From the NCBI GenBank assembly GCA_030068145.1, contig JAPJBO010000763.1, positions 1 through 64,000 of the forward strand: a stretch of DNA of 64,000 bases. The letters are read 5' to 3'. This document shows, piece by piece, positions 31,501 to 40,956 of the stretch; position 1 is the stretch's first letter, and each line of letters starts with the position of its first letter. The position numbers and the translations under genes were made by a program. Under the pieces are notes generated by a model, which was given only the letters and a program-made list of their open reading frames with translations, did not search any database and was not told where the DNA came from. The stretch is from Diplonema papillatum (Eukaryota > Euglenozoa > Diplonemea > Diplonemida > Diplonemidae).

Positions 31501-34265
31501 TGATCAGCGTGTGGATGAGGCACGTAGCGCAAGAAGGACGTCCACGATCATACGTGGATGACATAACAGCCACGGCCAGAGAAGCAAGTCACCTGCAGAC
31601 GATAGCGAACAAGACGGTACAATTCGAAGAAATGACCGGCTTATGGATTTGCCTAGCGAAATCCCACTCGTTTGGAACGACGTTGCGCCAACCAGCGGTC
31701 GAAATCATGAGCTGGCAAGAAGACACTGATGTTTTCGTCTCGGAAGACCCCCCGCGATTCTACAAACGGACGGACAGCTTCGATTGCCTTGGGGTCATGG
31801 TGCACGCACGTGGGCATGGACGCCAGCTGTCGAGCAGGATCCGACAACGCAGAGAAGGAGCAGTACTAAATTTGCAACGAATAAAAAGAATACCAGTACC
31901 GGCAACGGCACGTGAGACGCTGGTTTCAATGACCGCGTGCGCAAAAATGTACTACGGCATATCGGTCATGCCGTTAGACAACAGGACGTCGAACACCATG
32001 CGCCAGGCCGTCATGACAGCCCTATGGACCGGTCCCAGCAGACGTGCAGTTGAAGTGGTGATGCAGGTGCTTCACCACGGGCACCGGCTGGACCCTTACA
32101 CTGCCCCGGCTTACATACGGATCCGGACATGGGTGCGACAAATGCGGAAGTGGCGGCACATCAGGACACTGGCGGGTGTGGCTTGGGCGCACAAAGAGAC
32201 GTTACCGGATGGTTCTCCGCACAGGTTGATGTGGGATGCTCTAAGCCAGGCGGAGTGGGCGTGGACAACCCCTGACACCATCGGGTATACCAATGAGATC
32301 GGAGAGCAGGTCGTTTTTAACACGGACGATGCGAACGAGAAGCAAACGACAATCATGCTGCACGACTTGCGCCAGGCGCTACGACGCCAACAATTGGCAA
32401 AGATGTGCAACAGAAGGGAAGACTTGCGAGGATGTGCGCACGGGGTGGATGGAAGCGTAACCCGACATCTCCTCGAAGCTCTCGATAATGGATTGACAGG
32501 ATACCAACAGGGGATGTTACGATCAATAATAGCTGGGGCCGTGGCAACTACAGGCAGAACGGGGAAAAACGAGACTTGCCCATATTGCAACCAGGACGAA
32601 AGGGAAACTGTGGCGCACTTGTGGTGGGAGTGTGAGGCTTGGAGGGGTATACGGCAGGAGCACGGCATGGGCACCGTGGACAGGACAACATGGCCGAATT
32701 GCCTGAGCATGTGCGGAGTCGCACCCATGCACAGACACAGCACGGACCCCGCCCTGCAGCCAGTACCACTCGACCATGGTGAAGCCTGCCAATTTGTAAG
32801 CAGGCTACAGCGATACTACCTGGCTGTACTGCGTGCAAGGCAGATAAGGGATGAGAGAGAGCAGGAGACAAGTCGCCACCATCGACTGACCCAATACCCG
32901 TGGGGGTGGAGAACAACGAGTCCAAGGCGGGTCTGCATTCCAAAGATTGAGGCCGAAACAATCACGCAGCAGTGGAAGCACGGCGGCGAATTGTGGAACG
33001 CCATGCACTGGTGGCTAAACAGACTTCGATGGGCGCACGTTGGATCGGAACACGCAGTGACTTTCTTGGAGTTGGCCATAGACTTCGAAGTCACAACGGG
33101 CGTGCGGCTGCCGATAGTGGCAAATCGGCGAATCCAACCGCCGGCAGCCTCGAAAGCCAAGGCGACGTCGGCCCGAGCCGTACTCCCCCCCAGAGAAACC
33201 ACCGAGGGCCTATGCATGTACTTCGATGGCGGCTCAAGGCAGAACGGAACTGCACTGGCGGTGGCTGGGGCCGGAGCAGTCATCTACAAGGATGGGCTGA
33301 AGCTGGCGGAGACAACAGTTCCCTTGGGTCGGACCACCAACAACGTGGCCGAGTACAACGGCCTGATAGCGGGGATACGACTGCTCGGGGAACAGCCGGG
33401 CGACGTTGAAGGGCCGGTAAAAGTCAGGGGCGACTCACAAGTTGTAATAGGACCAGTAAACGGGACGGCCATGTGCAAACCCAACTTACGACCGTATTTT
33501 CTGCAGGCGAGGGCGAGCATGGCCGACCTGACACCGCGGTTTGAGTTCAGTCTGGAACACGTACCGCGGAGTAGGAACGTCGATGCGGACGCGTTAAGTA
33601 ACGCGGCCATGGACAGGGTGCAAGCAGAGACGGGCGCGCAAGTAGGATTGATACGGGCGCAGTATGAGGAGTACAAGGGCAGTGCACTGGCGAAAGGTCA
33701 GTCTTTCCGAGCGGTCACCAGCGCGGTAGCACGAATCTGTGGCGTAGCGTGGCACTGTGGGCACGTCTCCAATGTCACCAGCGTCACAGCGCTAGGCGGA
33801 GGGGTAATGCTAGGCCTCTCGTGCCGAGCCGAGCTAGCCCCGCAGACCGAAGCAGTGTTGCAGGAAATGAGTCAGCCGCGCCCTGGCACACACACAGCTG
33901 CGACGGCACCCGCGAGCCCATTCGTCAAGGCACATGAGGCATGGGCAGCGAGCAGGCACCCGGAACACTTTTACAGTACAACATGGAAGGAGGAGGCGGA
34001 GTGGAAGGGAAGAGAGCAGGAGAGGGGCGCAAGCAGCCAGCGATCCCGACCAACAGCAAGGAAAGCGAGGAATGCGACGGCACGATGCGCGAAACATGAT
34101 GAACCCCGCTGCACCGCGTGTAAGAAGAGGCGATTGCCCCCAGATACGTGTTGCGACCAGCAGCACATGGGACATGGAGCAGGGAGCCTAAACCAAACGA
34201 GGCTGCAGTTTAGATCAGAGCGTGGCCACCACGAGCAGCCGGCAGGACCATCAGCTGTGACGTGA
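28584..34265 (+). CDS. LINE ORF2: OTU protease - APE endonuclease - RT - zinc finger - RNase H
   Basis: 1,893 codons. An OTU-type cysteine protease region opens the protein (PGDGNCQFSAIA, Cys14; EHYD with His131). An APE-type endonuclease follows at about 215-465, with TIN, Glu249 in LQETR, Asp380 in GDFN, SRIDL (Asp431) and His459 in THAP. RT spans about 770-1060, with motif A FDFKKCFD (Asp902), motif B NGIMQGCAIS and motif C YVDD (Asp992/993). A CPYC...H...C zinc finger starts at Cys1332. RNase H lies at 1545-1675, with Asp1548, Glu1590, Asp1617 and Asp1669 all present, and its TNNVAEYNGLI and HVPRSRNVDADAL wording is of the type found in archaeal-like and plant RNases HI. The C terminus has CTACKKRRLPPDTCCDQQ. 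All catalytic residues are intact. Confidence 0.93.
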   Translation: MLGRACPVPGDGNCQFSAIAQRHGTVDAERLRQMVVDEMEARPADYRPYMVMEPGPDSRGLTVAEELAKWQAYLAAMRRNATYGDELTLRAASRVLRCDIWVLNATSREALRGCRQPSPTATIVLTYRPEHYDTVILPLPSQRLLEATTGDTVPLARLALINAGPVAGTDAPTHHLPTGVPAAARTRQRNTRPRAPEPRLPSIAEAKQDRSWSPHDDDIVIVTINVTSLDTEKLLVVALLKADIVVLQETRVTKAEKAYMGSFLAAYGWNVHWGDDVTMVEGGDGRSQRRPGGVAVLTRQHLTAQLVAAVEDSEKRVVASTRVVHVVVALGDGRTALHIFSLYGQSGNSVQVQGEREQLITEVLGIAAGLGQVPTLVVGDFNCSTETSSVLAAACRSGRWADAAAAYAVGQGEEPPCTCWAPNATGGSRIDLCLANACAAPAISKVCTVERKNSEFHTHAPMYVTMRQQVFRERHRRAILPTAFPRAYPLLNLSEKSLLEVFANEAKEAMTGAMSLKQLSQHAESYLLMLHRRELALPSRAYKGRGNQVVSDSRLATKFQHSSTRGASTKQTRARDELLGHLRTLVQAARERLRSDIPYPLTRREEKAREAARKRVGRGHIPEAVANIVMSGDLSELQALQSALTSLEGSQRAAFSALRRHRKAQWTHKMQEAWAHGRGLVFNFIADKYASPLTFLRRDDGTLTANAAEIDEILRGEKAWGGIFQRYTTREEPCWGRFLRMYSPVLPDRAEMECEAITVGDVKAALAKMKKSASAGMHGWRIHELQQLPNSLLEGFARVLNEVEESGEWPEELMHALVSLIPKPKSTGDPLSQRPISVAPVLYRIWAAVRAKDAQRWMDELAPEGLHGCRPKHSTEDLFWHLAAEIEEAHLMGRPLYGIAFDFKKCFDSVPINVTLQLAKKLGFNRKVLRALEAAYRQMQRHFKVNGTVGGGFIPTNGIMQGCAISVILIGLLISVWMRHVAQEGRPRSYVDDITATAREASHLQTIANKTVQFEEMTGLWICLAKSHSFGTTLRQPAVEIMSWQEDTDVFVSEDPPRFYKRTDSFDCLGVMVHARGHGRQLSSRIRQRREGAVLNLQRIKRIPVPATARETLVSMTACAKMYYGISVMPLDNRTSNTMRQAVMTALWTGPSRRAVEVVMQVLHHGHRLDPYTAPAYIRIRTWVRQMRKWRHIRTLAGVAWAHKETLPDGSPHRLMWDALSQAEWAWTTPDTIGYTNEIGEQVVFNTDDANEKQTTIMLHDLRQALRRQQLAKMCNRREDLRGCAHGVDGSVTRHLLEALDNGLTGYQQGMLRSIIAGAVATTGRTGKNETCPYCNQDERETVAHLWWECEAWRGIRQEHGMGTVDRTTWPNCLSMCGVAPMHRHSTDPALQPVPLDHGEACQFVSRLQRYYLAVLRARQIRDEREQETSRHHRLTQYPWGWRTTSPRRVCIPKIEAETITQQWKHGGELWNAMHWWLNRLRWAHVGSEHAVTFLELAIDFEVTTGVRLPIVANRRIQPPAASKAKATSARAVLPPRETTEGLCMYFDGGSRQNGTALAVAGAGAVIYKDGLKLAETTVPLGRTTNNVAEYNGLIAGIRLLGEQPGDVEGPVKVRGDSQVVIGPVNGTAMCKPNLRPYFLQARASMADLTPRFEFSLEHVPRSRNVDADALSNAAMDRVQAETGAQVGLIRAQYEEYKGSALAKGQSFRAVTSAVARICGVAWHCGHVSNVTSVTALGGGVMLGLSCRAELAPQTEAVLQEMSQPRPGTHTAATAPASPFVKAHEAWAASRHPEHFYSTTWKEEAEWKGREQERGASSQRSRPTARKARNATARCAKHDEPRCTACKKRRLPPDTCCDQQHMGHGAGSLNQTRLQFRSERGHHEQPAGPSAVT

Positions 34266-34337
34266 GGATGTTGACAACGTGGGCTATACTCCGCTTCAGG
34301 GGTTACCCGAAATTGAATTCCAACACACACACACACA
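34266..34337 (+). other. LINE 3' UTR and CA tail
   Basis: It contains GGGCTATACTCCGCTTCAGG and ends GAATTCCAA-(CA)8. The same 3' UTR is present in the copy at 18477 on the minus strand. The terminal GATTCCAA-CA is the part shared with the SINE-like units. Confidence 0.7.
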
Positions 34338-34685
34338 TACTAGCAAGCTTGCTTGAGCGCCGAAGGCGCGTCTAGTGGAATCCCATTTCCGTTTCCACCA
34401 TTTGACGTACGCGATGCCTCCTATTTCCACTCTCTAAGAGGTTGGACAGGGGTAGTATTACGCAAACATCCAGGCCGTTTCCCTCTCCGCTGTTTGTACT
34501 CCCCCTTCCCCCTTTCCCGTGTGCCGCCCACGCGGCCCTCTTCTCCTTGTATTGCCGGCCGGCCGCTTTTCCTCGATAACGGTGCTTTATCCTTTTCCCG
34601 CCTTTTAGTCCTGAGTTCTCCCACTGCGAACCATGCCACAAGCGGTCCAGAAGCTCGAAGGACCAGAAACGGAAAGAAAGGGATT
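34338..34685 (+). mobile_element. SINE-like unit T3
   Basis: TACTAGCAAGCTTGCTTGAG, GCGCC-GAA-GGCGC hairpin, GTCTAGTGGAATCCC at the head; AAAGGGATTCCAC then CA at the tail; 348 bp. It is inserted directly in the CA tail of the LINE. It shares CACTCT-TA-GAGGTTGGA with T1/T2 and the CTGTTTGTACTCCCCCTTCC segment where T2 received its insertion. Confidence 0.5.
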
Positions 34686-34751
<66 letters not shown>

Positions 34752-34792
34752 CAACACACACACACCACACACACAACACACACCACACACAC

Positions 34793-34828
<36 letters not shown>

Positions 34829-34915
34829 ACACACACACACACAACACACACACACACACACACACACACAACACACACACACACACACACACACACCACA
34901 CACACACACACACAC
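34686..34915 (+). repeat. (CA)n array 5, intron 2
   Basis: CA tract with AACAAC and ACCAC interruptions; tail of T3. Confidence 0.95.
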
Positions 34916-35117
34916 GCAGGAGGGGAGAACCCACATTTTGAACCCGAAACCCCGAAGAAGAGAGACTCAGGCAGGTGGGGAGAACCCACATTTTGAACCC
35001 AAAAACCGGCTACAGGAGGAAGGAACGAGATGACCACTACAACAACAACAACATTCCGGTACGGTGGTTGCGAAAGATGTGGCAAAGCCAAGCATGAGAG
35101 ATGGTGCACGGGCGCAG
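34916..35117 (+). repeat. Two-unit repeat and (AAC)n stretch
   Basis: GGAGAACCCACATTTTGAAC occurs at about 34922 and again at about 34978. An ACAACAACAACA tract follows at 35038. Confidence 0.6.
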
Positions 35118-35360
35118 CATTTTGAGGTCTCCCCATCATTGAGAAGGTGTTTCCACCGCATTTTGAGGTGTCCCCATCGTGGAGAAGGTGTTTCCACCAC
35201 ATTTTGAGGTCTCCCCATCTTTGAGAAGGTGTTTCCACAGTTTTGAGTCCTGTTCCGAGACTCGCTCGCACGGGAAGTGGCGCGAATCACTCGTCGCCAA
35301 GCATTCTGCAATGCTGACGACTGCTACCCCTAAGTGTGTGTGTGTGTGTTGTGTGTGGTG

Positions 35361-35412
<52 letters not shown>

Positions 35413-35582
35413 TGTGTGTGAAAACACCTTCTCAACGATGGGGACACCTCAAAATGCGGTGGAAACACCTTCTCAATGACGGGGAGACCTCAAACTGCTG
35501 TGGAAACACCTCATTGATGGGGAGACCTCAAAATGTCGTGGAAACACCTTCTCAATGATGGGTACACCTGAGAATGCGGTGG
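35118..35582. repeat. Inverted minisatellite pair around repeat K and (TG)n
   Basis: Left arm (35118-35240): three ~41-base units of TTTTGAGGTCTCCCCATC-ATTGAGAAGGTGTTTCCACC. Right arm (35420-35582): four units of the reverse complement. Between the arms lie family K (35255-35332) and a (TG)n/(GTGTGG) microsatellite (35333-35419). The arms could fold into a large hairpin. Confidence 0.85.
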
Positions 35583-35623
35583 AAAGCAGAATTTGTAGGG
35601 GTTTTAAATAAAAAACCCACCAC

Positions 35624-35963
35624 GCGGAGGGAGGGGGGATTGCAAGAACGTGCTTGGAATGGGTATGTGCTCAACACCGCACTGGTCCCGTCTGCGCCGT
35701 GTTTCGGTCCTTTAAGCCACGGACACATAAGGCGGACCATCATCAGCGTGGAACCTGAGTGTCTGCAGACAGGACTGCGGTGTGAGTCTGGTTTGTCAGG
35801 CGGCTGTTCGTAGCTCGTCACAGCCAGGACCACCCGTGCTACTAGAGCACAGGCGAATCCGTCACGGGGAGAAGGCCCCTACAACCGTGTCTGAGCAATC
35901 AGTTAAAAAACTCAGGGCACTCGCCCTGATTGTGACTGCGACTTGCGGAGGGAGGGGGGGGGG
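35624..35963 (+). repeat. Dispersed repeat family J, copy 1, with flanking direct repeats
   Basis: The body at 35639-35944 matches the minus-strand copy at 63618-63938. It is flanked by GCGGAGGGAGGGGGG (35624-35638) and GCGGAGGGAGGGGGGGGG (35945 on), consistent with a target-site duplication of about 15 bases. No ORF; SINE-like size. Confidence 0.65.
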
Positions 35964-36145
35964 AGCTTCGACCTTCTGGCTGACACCGGGGAATTTTCCC
36001 GGTGGGGCAAAAATGTGGCCTCCCGTTAAATTTTCGCCAAATATCGTCAGAGTAGCACGAGAAGCCTCTAGGCAAGCCCCCGTTTCAAGACTCCTCCTCG
36101 CACGAGAAGGAGCTACGTTATTTGACGTTAACCTCCTACCGGCAG

Positions 36146-37769
36146 GTCTGCGCTCGTGGGGCTGGAGGCGATCCCCGACACGCCGCAGCTGATCTCGGCA
36201 GACCAGAGCGGCATGATCAAGCTGTGGGACATCCGCACGTTCCGGTGCGTGCAGACGTTCGTGGCCGAGGCGCCGTCGATGCAGCTGAACCAGCAGCCCG
36301 TGGCGCAGACGACGCTCTGCTCGGTCTGCAGCAGCCCCCCGCACAAGCGGATCCTCCTCTGCGGCCGCACGCTCTCCGTGTTCAAGTACGACAGCACCGC
36401 CTGGCCCCAGTACGCGGACGATCGGGTTGTGTGCATCGTCGCGTACAACCCGGCCGAAAAGAGCTTTCTGACCAGCCACGGCCGCTGCCTCAAGCTCTGG
36501 GACAGCACCGGCGCGCTCGCCGAAGTGTACCGGGAAGCCGCGGACAGCGAGATCACCGCATGCTGCGTCGATCCCGAAGGCCGGCGGTTCTTCCTCGGCA
36601 CGGCGAAGGGCGTGGTCACGGGGCATGGGTGGGCCACCGGGAAGGTGTTCCTGCGGTTCACGGGGCACCAGGGGTCGGAGGTGTTGGGGTTGGCGTACGT
36701 CGCCGGGAGCGTCGTGCGGGGCGAAAAACTCCCCGGGCAGCTGGTCACCTGCGGGAAGAAGCAGGTGTGGGTCCTGTCCGACGCGGAGGACGCGCGACCG
36801 GTGCTGGTGAAGTGCTTCGGGAAAGCCCTGGAAGACTCGGATGCGCTGCTCGAATCGGGCGAAAAAGAGGGGGCCCCGAGCCGGGGGGCGAGGGCGCCTC
36901 ACAGTGACCGTGTCACGCCGCCGCTGACTTATTCGCCGGCCCACTCCGCAGCCGGCGGCCAACGCAGCGTCAACCCGGACAACCGCGACACGCCCGGTAG
37001 CTCGCCCATCCGTCTCGGAACGAGCCGACGTGGCCCCGCCGCCTGTCCCCACGCTGACGGGAGCACCGCCGGTGCGGAGCCCGGCGACGGCGTCGACAGG
37101 CAGCGGGCGAACAGGGGCGGGAAACCCGGCGGCGCTTCCCAGCCCGTAACGAGCCGCAGCTTGCGAGGGGGTGTGGACGGACAGCTGGGAGGGGACGAAG
37201 GCAAGGAGGGTAGCTTCGGGTTTGACTGCCCTGCTGCCAGTCCGACGCAGGAGTTCGACGGCAAGGCGATCGTTAGCCCGTCCCTTCGCGCTGGGAGTTC
37301 CAACCCGAACGACCACCCGGGGAATGCAGACAAGGTGGGTTGCTTCGGGGTCGACCGCCCCGCTGCCGGCCCTACCCGAGAGTTTGACGGCAAGGCGATC
37401 GTTAGCCCGTCCCTTCGTGCTGGGAGTTTCAACCGGAACCAGCACCTGGGCGACGAGGATACGGTCGATCACCCCGCCGCCAGCCCGACGCAGCCGGCCA
37501 CCAGCTACAACACCGACGACGGGGGGTCTCCTTCCTTCACCGTAGTCCTCAGCCCGTCGCACAACCAACGCACGGCCGCACTCCCGGGCCTCAGCGCTCG
37601 GGCAATGCCCCCGCCGTGCGCGTTGTCGCCGCAGAAGGGCCCGCAGGAGAGTCTCCTGGGCGAGACTTCACAGGGAGGAGAGCCGCAGCTCCATCCGCTG
37701 CAGCAGCAGCAGCAGCATCAGTCCCAGGCCGACCCGGCGGAGTCTTGCAGCGGCGGGTTTTCGGTGCCG

Positions 37770-37801
<32 letters not shown>

Positions 37802-38279
37802 GCCGGTGCCGGCTTCCTTCACGGGGGTGGCGGTATCTCCGAGCGTGGGGACGGTGCTGGCCGCGACCGATACGGGGCTCGTCGTGGCGAGCGACATGGC
37901 GACCCATAGGTTCGCCGGCTTCGGGGGGAGGCTGCACGGGCTGGAGGCCCGGTGTCTGTCCTTTTTGGCCGACCTGCCCTTCGCCGCGTTCACCGACAAC
38001 GACGGCCGCATCCACGTCACGGAGGTCCGCCGGAAGCGGGGCGCCCGAGTGGCCGCGCTGTGGCGGGCGGCGAACGGCAAAAAGCTCGCGAAGCGCCTGC
38101 GCGTGGCGCTGCCGCCGGAGCCGACGCTGCGGCTGAACGGGCTTGTCACCGGCGAGCCGCCGCCGGGCGGCGCGAGGGGGGCGTGCTTCATGAACGAGCC
38201 GGAGCTTGCCCTTGCGTGCCAGGTCGCAGATTGCGACTTGAACCCCGACCGCCCAGACAGCATCGTGCGGACGCCTCTG
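36146..38279 (+). CDS. EF-hand/WD40 protein, exon 3 (large)
   Basis: Acceptor CTACCGGCAG|GTCTG, donor CCTCTG|GTGTGT. Encodes residues 328-1039. The first part holds further WD blades (LISADQSGMIKLWDIRTFRC, KSFLTSHGRCLKLWDST, RFFLGTAKGVVTGHGWATG). Residues about 570-890 are a low-complexity linker rich in Pro, Ser and Gly. It contains a 43-residue tandem duplication (EFDGKAIVSPSLRAGS twice, 37254 and 37383) and two poly-Gln runs encoded by CAG (37699 and 37772). WD-type sequence resumes after the linker (FLADLPFAAFTDNDGRIHV). The long disordered insertion between blades is unusual for the family. Confidence 0.85.
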
Positions 38280-38882
38280 GTGTGTCCTTTTGTGTCCAGT
38301 TTTAGAAACTAAAGCTTTCTGCAGCTTGTGAACGTTCAACGGTGAAGGTCACCCGGAGACTTTATAATCCCGGAATCTCAAGCGAACATTGACTTTAAAA
38401 ATAATTAGAATTGGTAGTGGACCAGTGTTTGGCAAACCGTAGCGTAACGCACTAAATTATGGGAGTAACCCAGTGCTCTGCAAACCGTAGTGTAGCACAT
38501 TAAGTTATCGGTAGCAGACAAGTGACTGGCAAACCGTTTGAATGATCGGTAGTAGGCCAGTGTTTGGCAAGCCATCATGAGCATCAGACATATGCTTTCA
38601 AAACCTGGGGAGGGACTGCCGATCCCCGAGTCCTGTTTCTGATTCGTTCGCGACACAAACGGTCTAACCGAGGAAACAGTCCAAACAAAGAAGGAACAGT
38701 CTCACTACACAGAAGAGTCTGAATACAGAATCATACAGAAGAAACAGTCTAAATAAGGAAGGACCGGTCTGAATCCAGAAAACTGTCTGCGAAAGAAACA
38801 GGCTAACCAAAGAAGAAACGGTCTAACCGAGGAAACAGTCTAAACAGTCAGCAAGGCTGCCACTAACGCACCACCGTCGCAG
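38280..38882 (+). other. Intron 3 of the WD40 gene
   Basis: 603 bases, GTGTGT...GTCGCAG. It carries a family E tail (38342-38400), several TTGGCAAACCGTAG-type units (38425-38545) and ACAGTCTAA-rich repeats. Confidence 0.75.
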
Positions 38883-39311
38883 GTCTCCGCTCTGTCGTTC
38901 GATCCGAATACGAACGAGTTGTACACGGGGGACGAAAAGGGGTGGCTGGCCGTTTACAACCTTGCAGACATCCTGCAGGAAGACGCGCGGACGCAACCCG
39001 GGTTCGACGTGGCGTCGTCTTGGCGGTTGGCTCGCGTCACACGCGTTTGGCTGGCGCACTACGACGAAGTCAGCTCCGTCCAGGTCCTGCCCGGAGCCAG
39101 GAAGCTGGTCACCGCCGGCTACGACACGCAGGTGCTGGTGTGGACCACTTCGGGCATCCTGATCACGTCCCTGCAGCAGGGCCGCATCGCGACTCCGCCC
39201 ACGTCGCCCATCCGCCGCCGGGTGCAGTCCGCACGGCCGCCGTCCTCGCGCCCGTCGGTGCGGCGCCTGGGGTCGATGCTCCGCCCCCTGAAAGACGAAG
39301 ACGTCTTGCAG
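38883..39311 (+). CDS. EF-hand/WD40 protein, exon 4
   Basis: Acceptor CGTCGCAG|GTC, donor TTGCAG|GTTTGC, phase 0 at both ends; residues 1040-1182. It carries the most diagnostic family sequence: LYTGDEKGWLAVYNLADIL, WLAHYDEVSSVQVL and LVTAGYDTQVLVWTTSG, corresponding to the final blades of WDR49/EFCAB8 proteins, where an alpha-helical linker precedes a last blade ending with W-x-x-x-G-x-x-I. It ends in a Ser/Arg/Pro-rich stretch. Confidence 0.85.
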
Positions 39312-39589
39312 GTTTGCTTTATTTTGTGCGGCACCCGACCTGCCACGTTCAAGCTTGCTCCGACCACTGCACCCTCTGCCGCGGCAGCCCCATCCTGAAG
39401 TGCAAATACTGCCGACGCGTCACTGCTGCTGTGGGCGCTCGGATTGGCGCCGCTCTCAAGCGGCCACCTTATGTCACTCGTTTGTTTGTAAAGATTGCTC
39501 CGTTCTTCTCCCTGACTTGTTCCCGGATTAGGATGACACATACTACTACAAGGGGGTAGCAGGACACCTTGTCCAGGTGGGTAGCGTCT
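39312..39589 (+). other. Intron 4 of the WD40 gene, first part
   Basis: Intron 4 runs 39312-40638 (GTTTGC...ACCGCAG). This part has no repeat that I recognise. Retention of the intron would extend the frame only to 39398. Confidence 0.6.
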
Positions 39590-39815
39590 CCCCGATGCGA
39601 GCTGATTGCCGGTTGGATGCGGGCAACTGCACCTTTGTACCACGGACACCCTCTGGGTGCTTCCAGATTACGCGCAATCGAGGGTTTGAAACACTGATGA
39701 TTAATATCAAAAGCCCGCACCCACGCGGCGTTGACTGTGACTGGTCTTCGTAAGGGCTGCCTTGATGTTACTTTGATCAAACTCACACTAAGCTGAAACT
39801 ACAACTACTGTTGAA
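39590..39815 (-). repeat. Family L, copy 2 (minus, intron 4)
   Basis: Reverse-oriented counterpart of 4850-5095. The minus frame reads KVTSRQPLRRPVTVNAAWVR, AFDINHQCFKPS, then WYKGAVARIQPAI in one uninterrupted ORF, so this copy is better preserved as coding. Confidence 0.55.
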
Positions 39816-40439
39816 AGTATGCTCACCGCAGGATGTCTAGCGGCAATACTATGCACAGTGAATATCAAAGTGAAAAGGCAGTGAAACTGCGGGAGTAAGG
39901 CTGACTAAGCACTGAAATCTGTGAACAGTCTGAACGAAGGGAGAGGAAAATTGGAATGGCGCTGAGAAACGCCCCGCCAGTTGCAGAGATACAACGGTCA
40001 GGCTGAACTGACGGGTAGCCAAAGTAAGTAAACGAGTGAAAGAGTAGGTACGGGACTGAGTGAAGAAGAGGACGAGTGTAAAATTAAGTGCGCGCGGTAT
40101 GACGGGCGCGAGGCGAGACTAAGCAGCAGTTAAAGTTCGGGCGAAGCTAAGTTCTGGTGAAGCAAAGTTCGGGCGAAGCTCAGTTCGGGTTCTGGTGATG
40201 CTGAGTTCGGCGTAGTAAATTTGGCCTGTGGTCACTCTGCCACCCCTATGCATTTTGGCAGGAACAAAACAAAAAGCTAGCTTCGCACAATCCCCAGCTC
40301 CAAAGAAACAATACACTTTTGAGTGTAGACAAAAGTGGGGTCGAACAGAGGCCATTCACATTGCATGTTCAGGACCTCCAGTCTCGAAGAACGGAAGTGG
40401 CACAAACTATCAGGACCGACGGGAGACAACCGCAATTTT

Positions 40440-40590
40440 TTTTTAGCCACATGCAAATCAGTCGTGCAATGTGTGAGGCAACCTGAACCGCCCAAGTAGG
40501 ACCTTCTGATCATGATCATTTGCCAAGTTTGCCACCTGAAACCACGTCCAGGATTTGGGCTCAGGGTAGTGCGGTCAACGAAAATCCCCT
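40440..40590 (+). repeat. Family C, copy 4 (intron 4)
   Basis: It follows TTTTTTTT and starts AGCCACATGCAA. It has the TGATCATGATCA palindrome and ends GGTAGTGCGGTCAACGAAAA. Confidence 0.65.
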
Positions 40591-40638
40591 CTTGCGCAAA
40601 AAACCAGCACCGCTAACAAAACGACCCGCCGACCGCAG

Positions 40639-40956
40639 ACGTTTACCGACGACACGCTGCTGAGCGCCGGAGCCGCCGAGTCGCCGATGCAGCCCGTGGC
40701 CATGGGGACGACGCCGTTCGAGCCGAGCCTACCAGCACCGACACCGCCCGCCGCCGGGGCCGCCCGCGGGCCGTCGCCGCTGCTGAAAGGCAACGTCCGC
40801 AGGAAGCGGATGCCGGACAAGTTCCGCCTGCTGCAGCCGACGGCGCCGCCGGGCTTGTCGCCGTCTGTCGGCAGGGGCGTGCTGCCCTTCAGGCCCTCCG
40901 ACTACACGGGGACTGCGTTCCGGCACCGCCGTGGAGACGAGTCAATAGGACCTTAG
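40639..40956 (+). CDS. EF-hand/WD40 protein, exon 5 (last)
   Basis: Acceptor CCGACCGCAG|ACG, phase 0, to TAG 40954-40956; residues 1183-1287. Pro/Ala-rich, no domain; includes LLKGNVRRKRMPDKFRLLQP. Exons 1-5 sum to 3,864 bases, an exact multiple of three, which supports the model. The last 70 bases of coding sequence recur downstream in a tandem array. Confidence 0.75.
   Translation, partial: TFTDDTLLSAGAAESPMQPVAMGTTPFEPSLPAPTPPAAGAARGPSPLLKGNVRRKRMPDKFRLLQPTAPPGLSPSVGRGVLPFRPSDYTGTAFRHRRGDESIGP

Noticed and set aside
35862..37568. 568-codon minus ORF opposite WD40 exon 3
   Set aside because: Antisense shadow of a GC-rich exon with strong third-position bias on the + strand.
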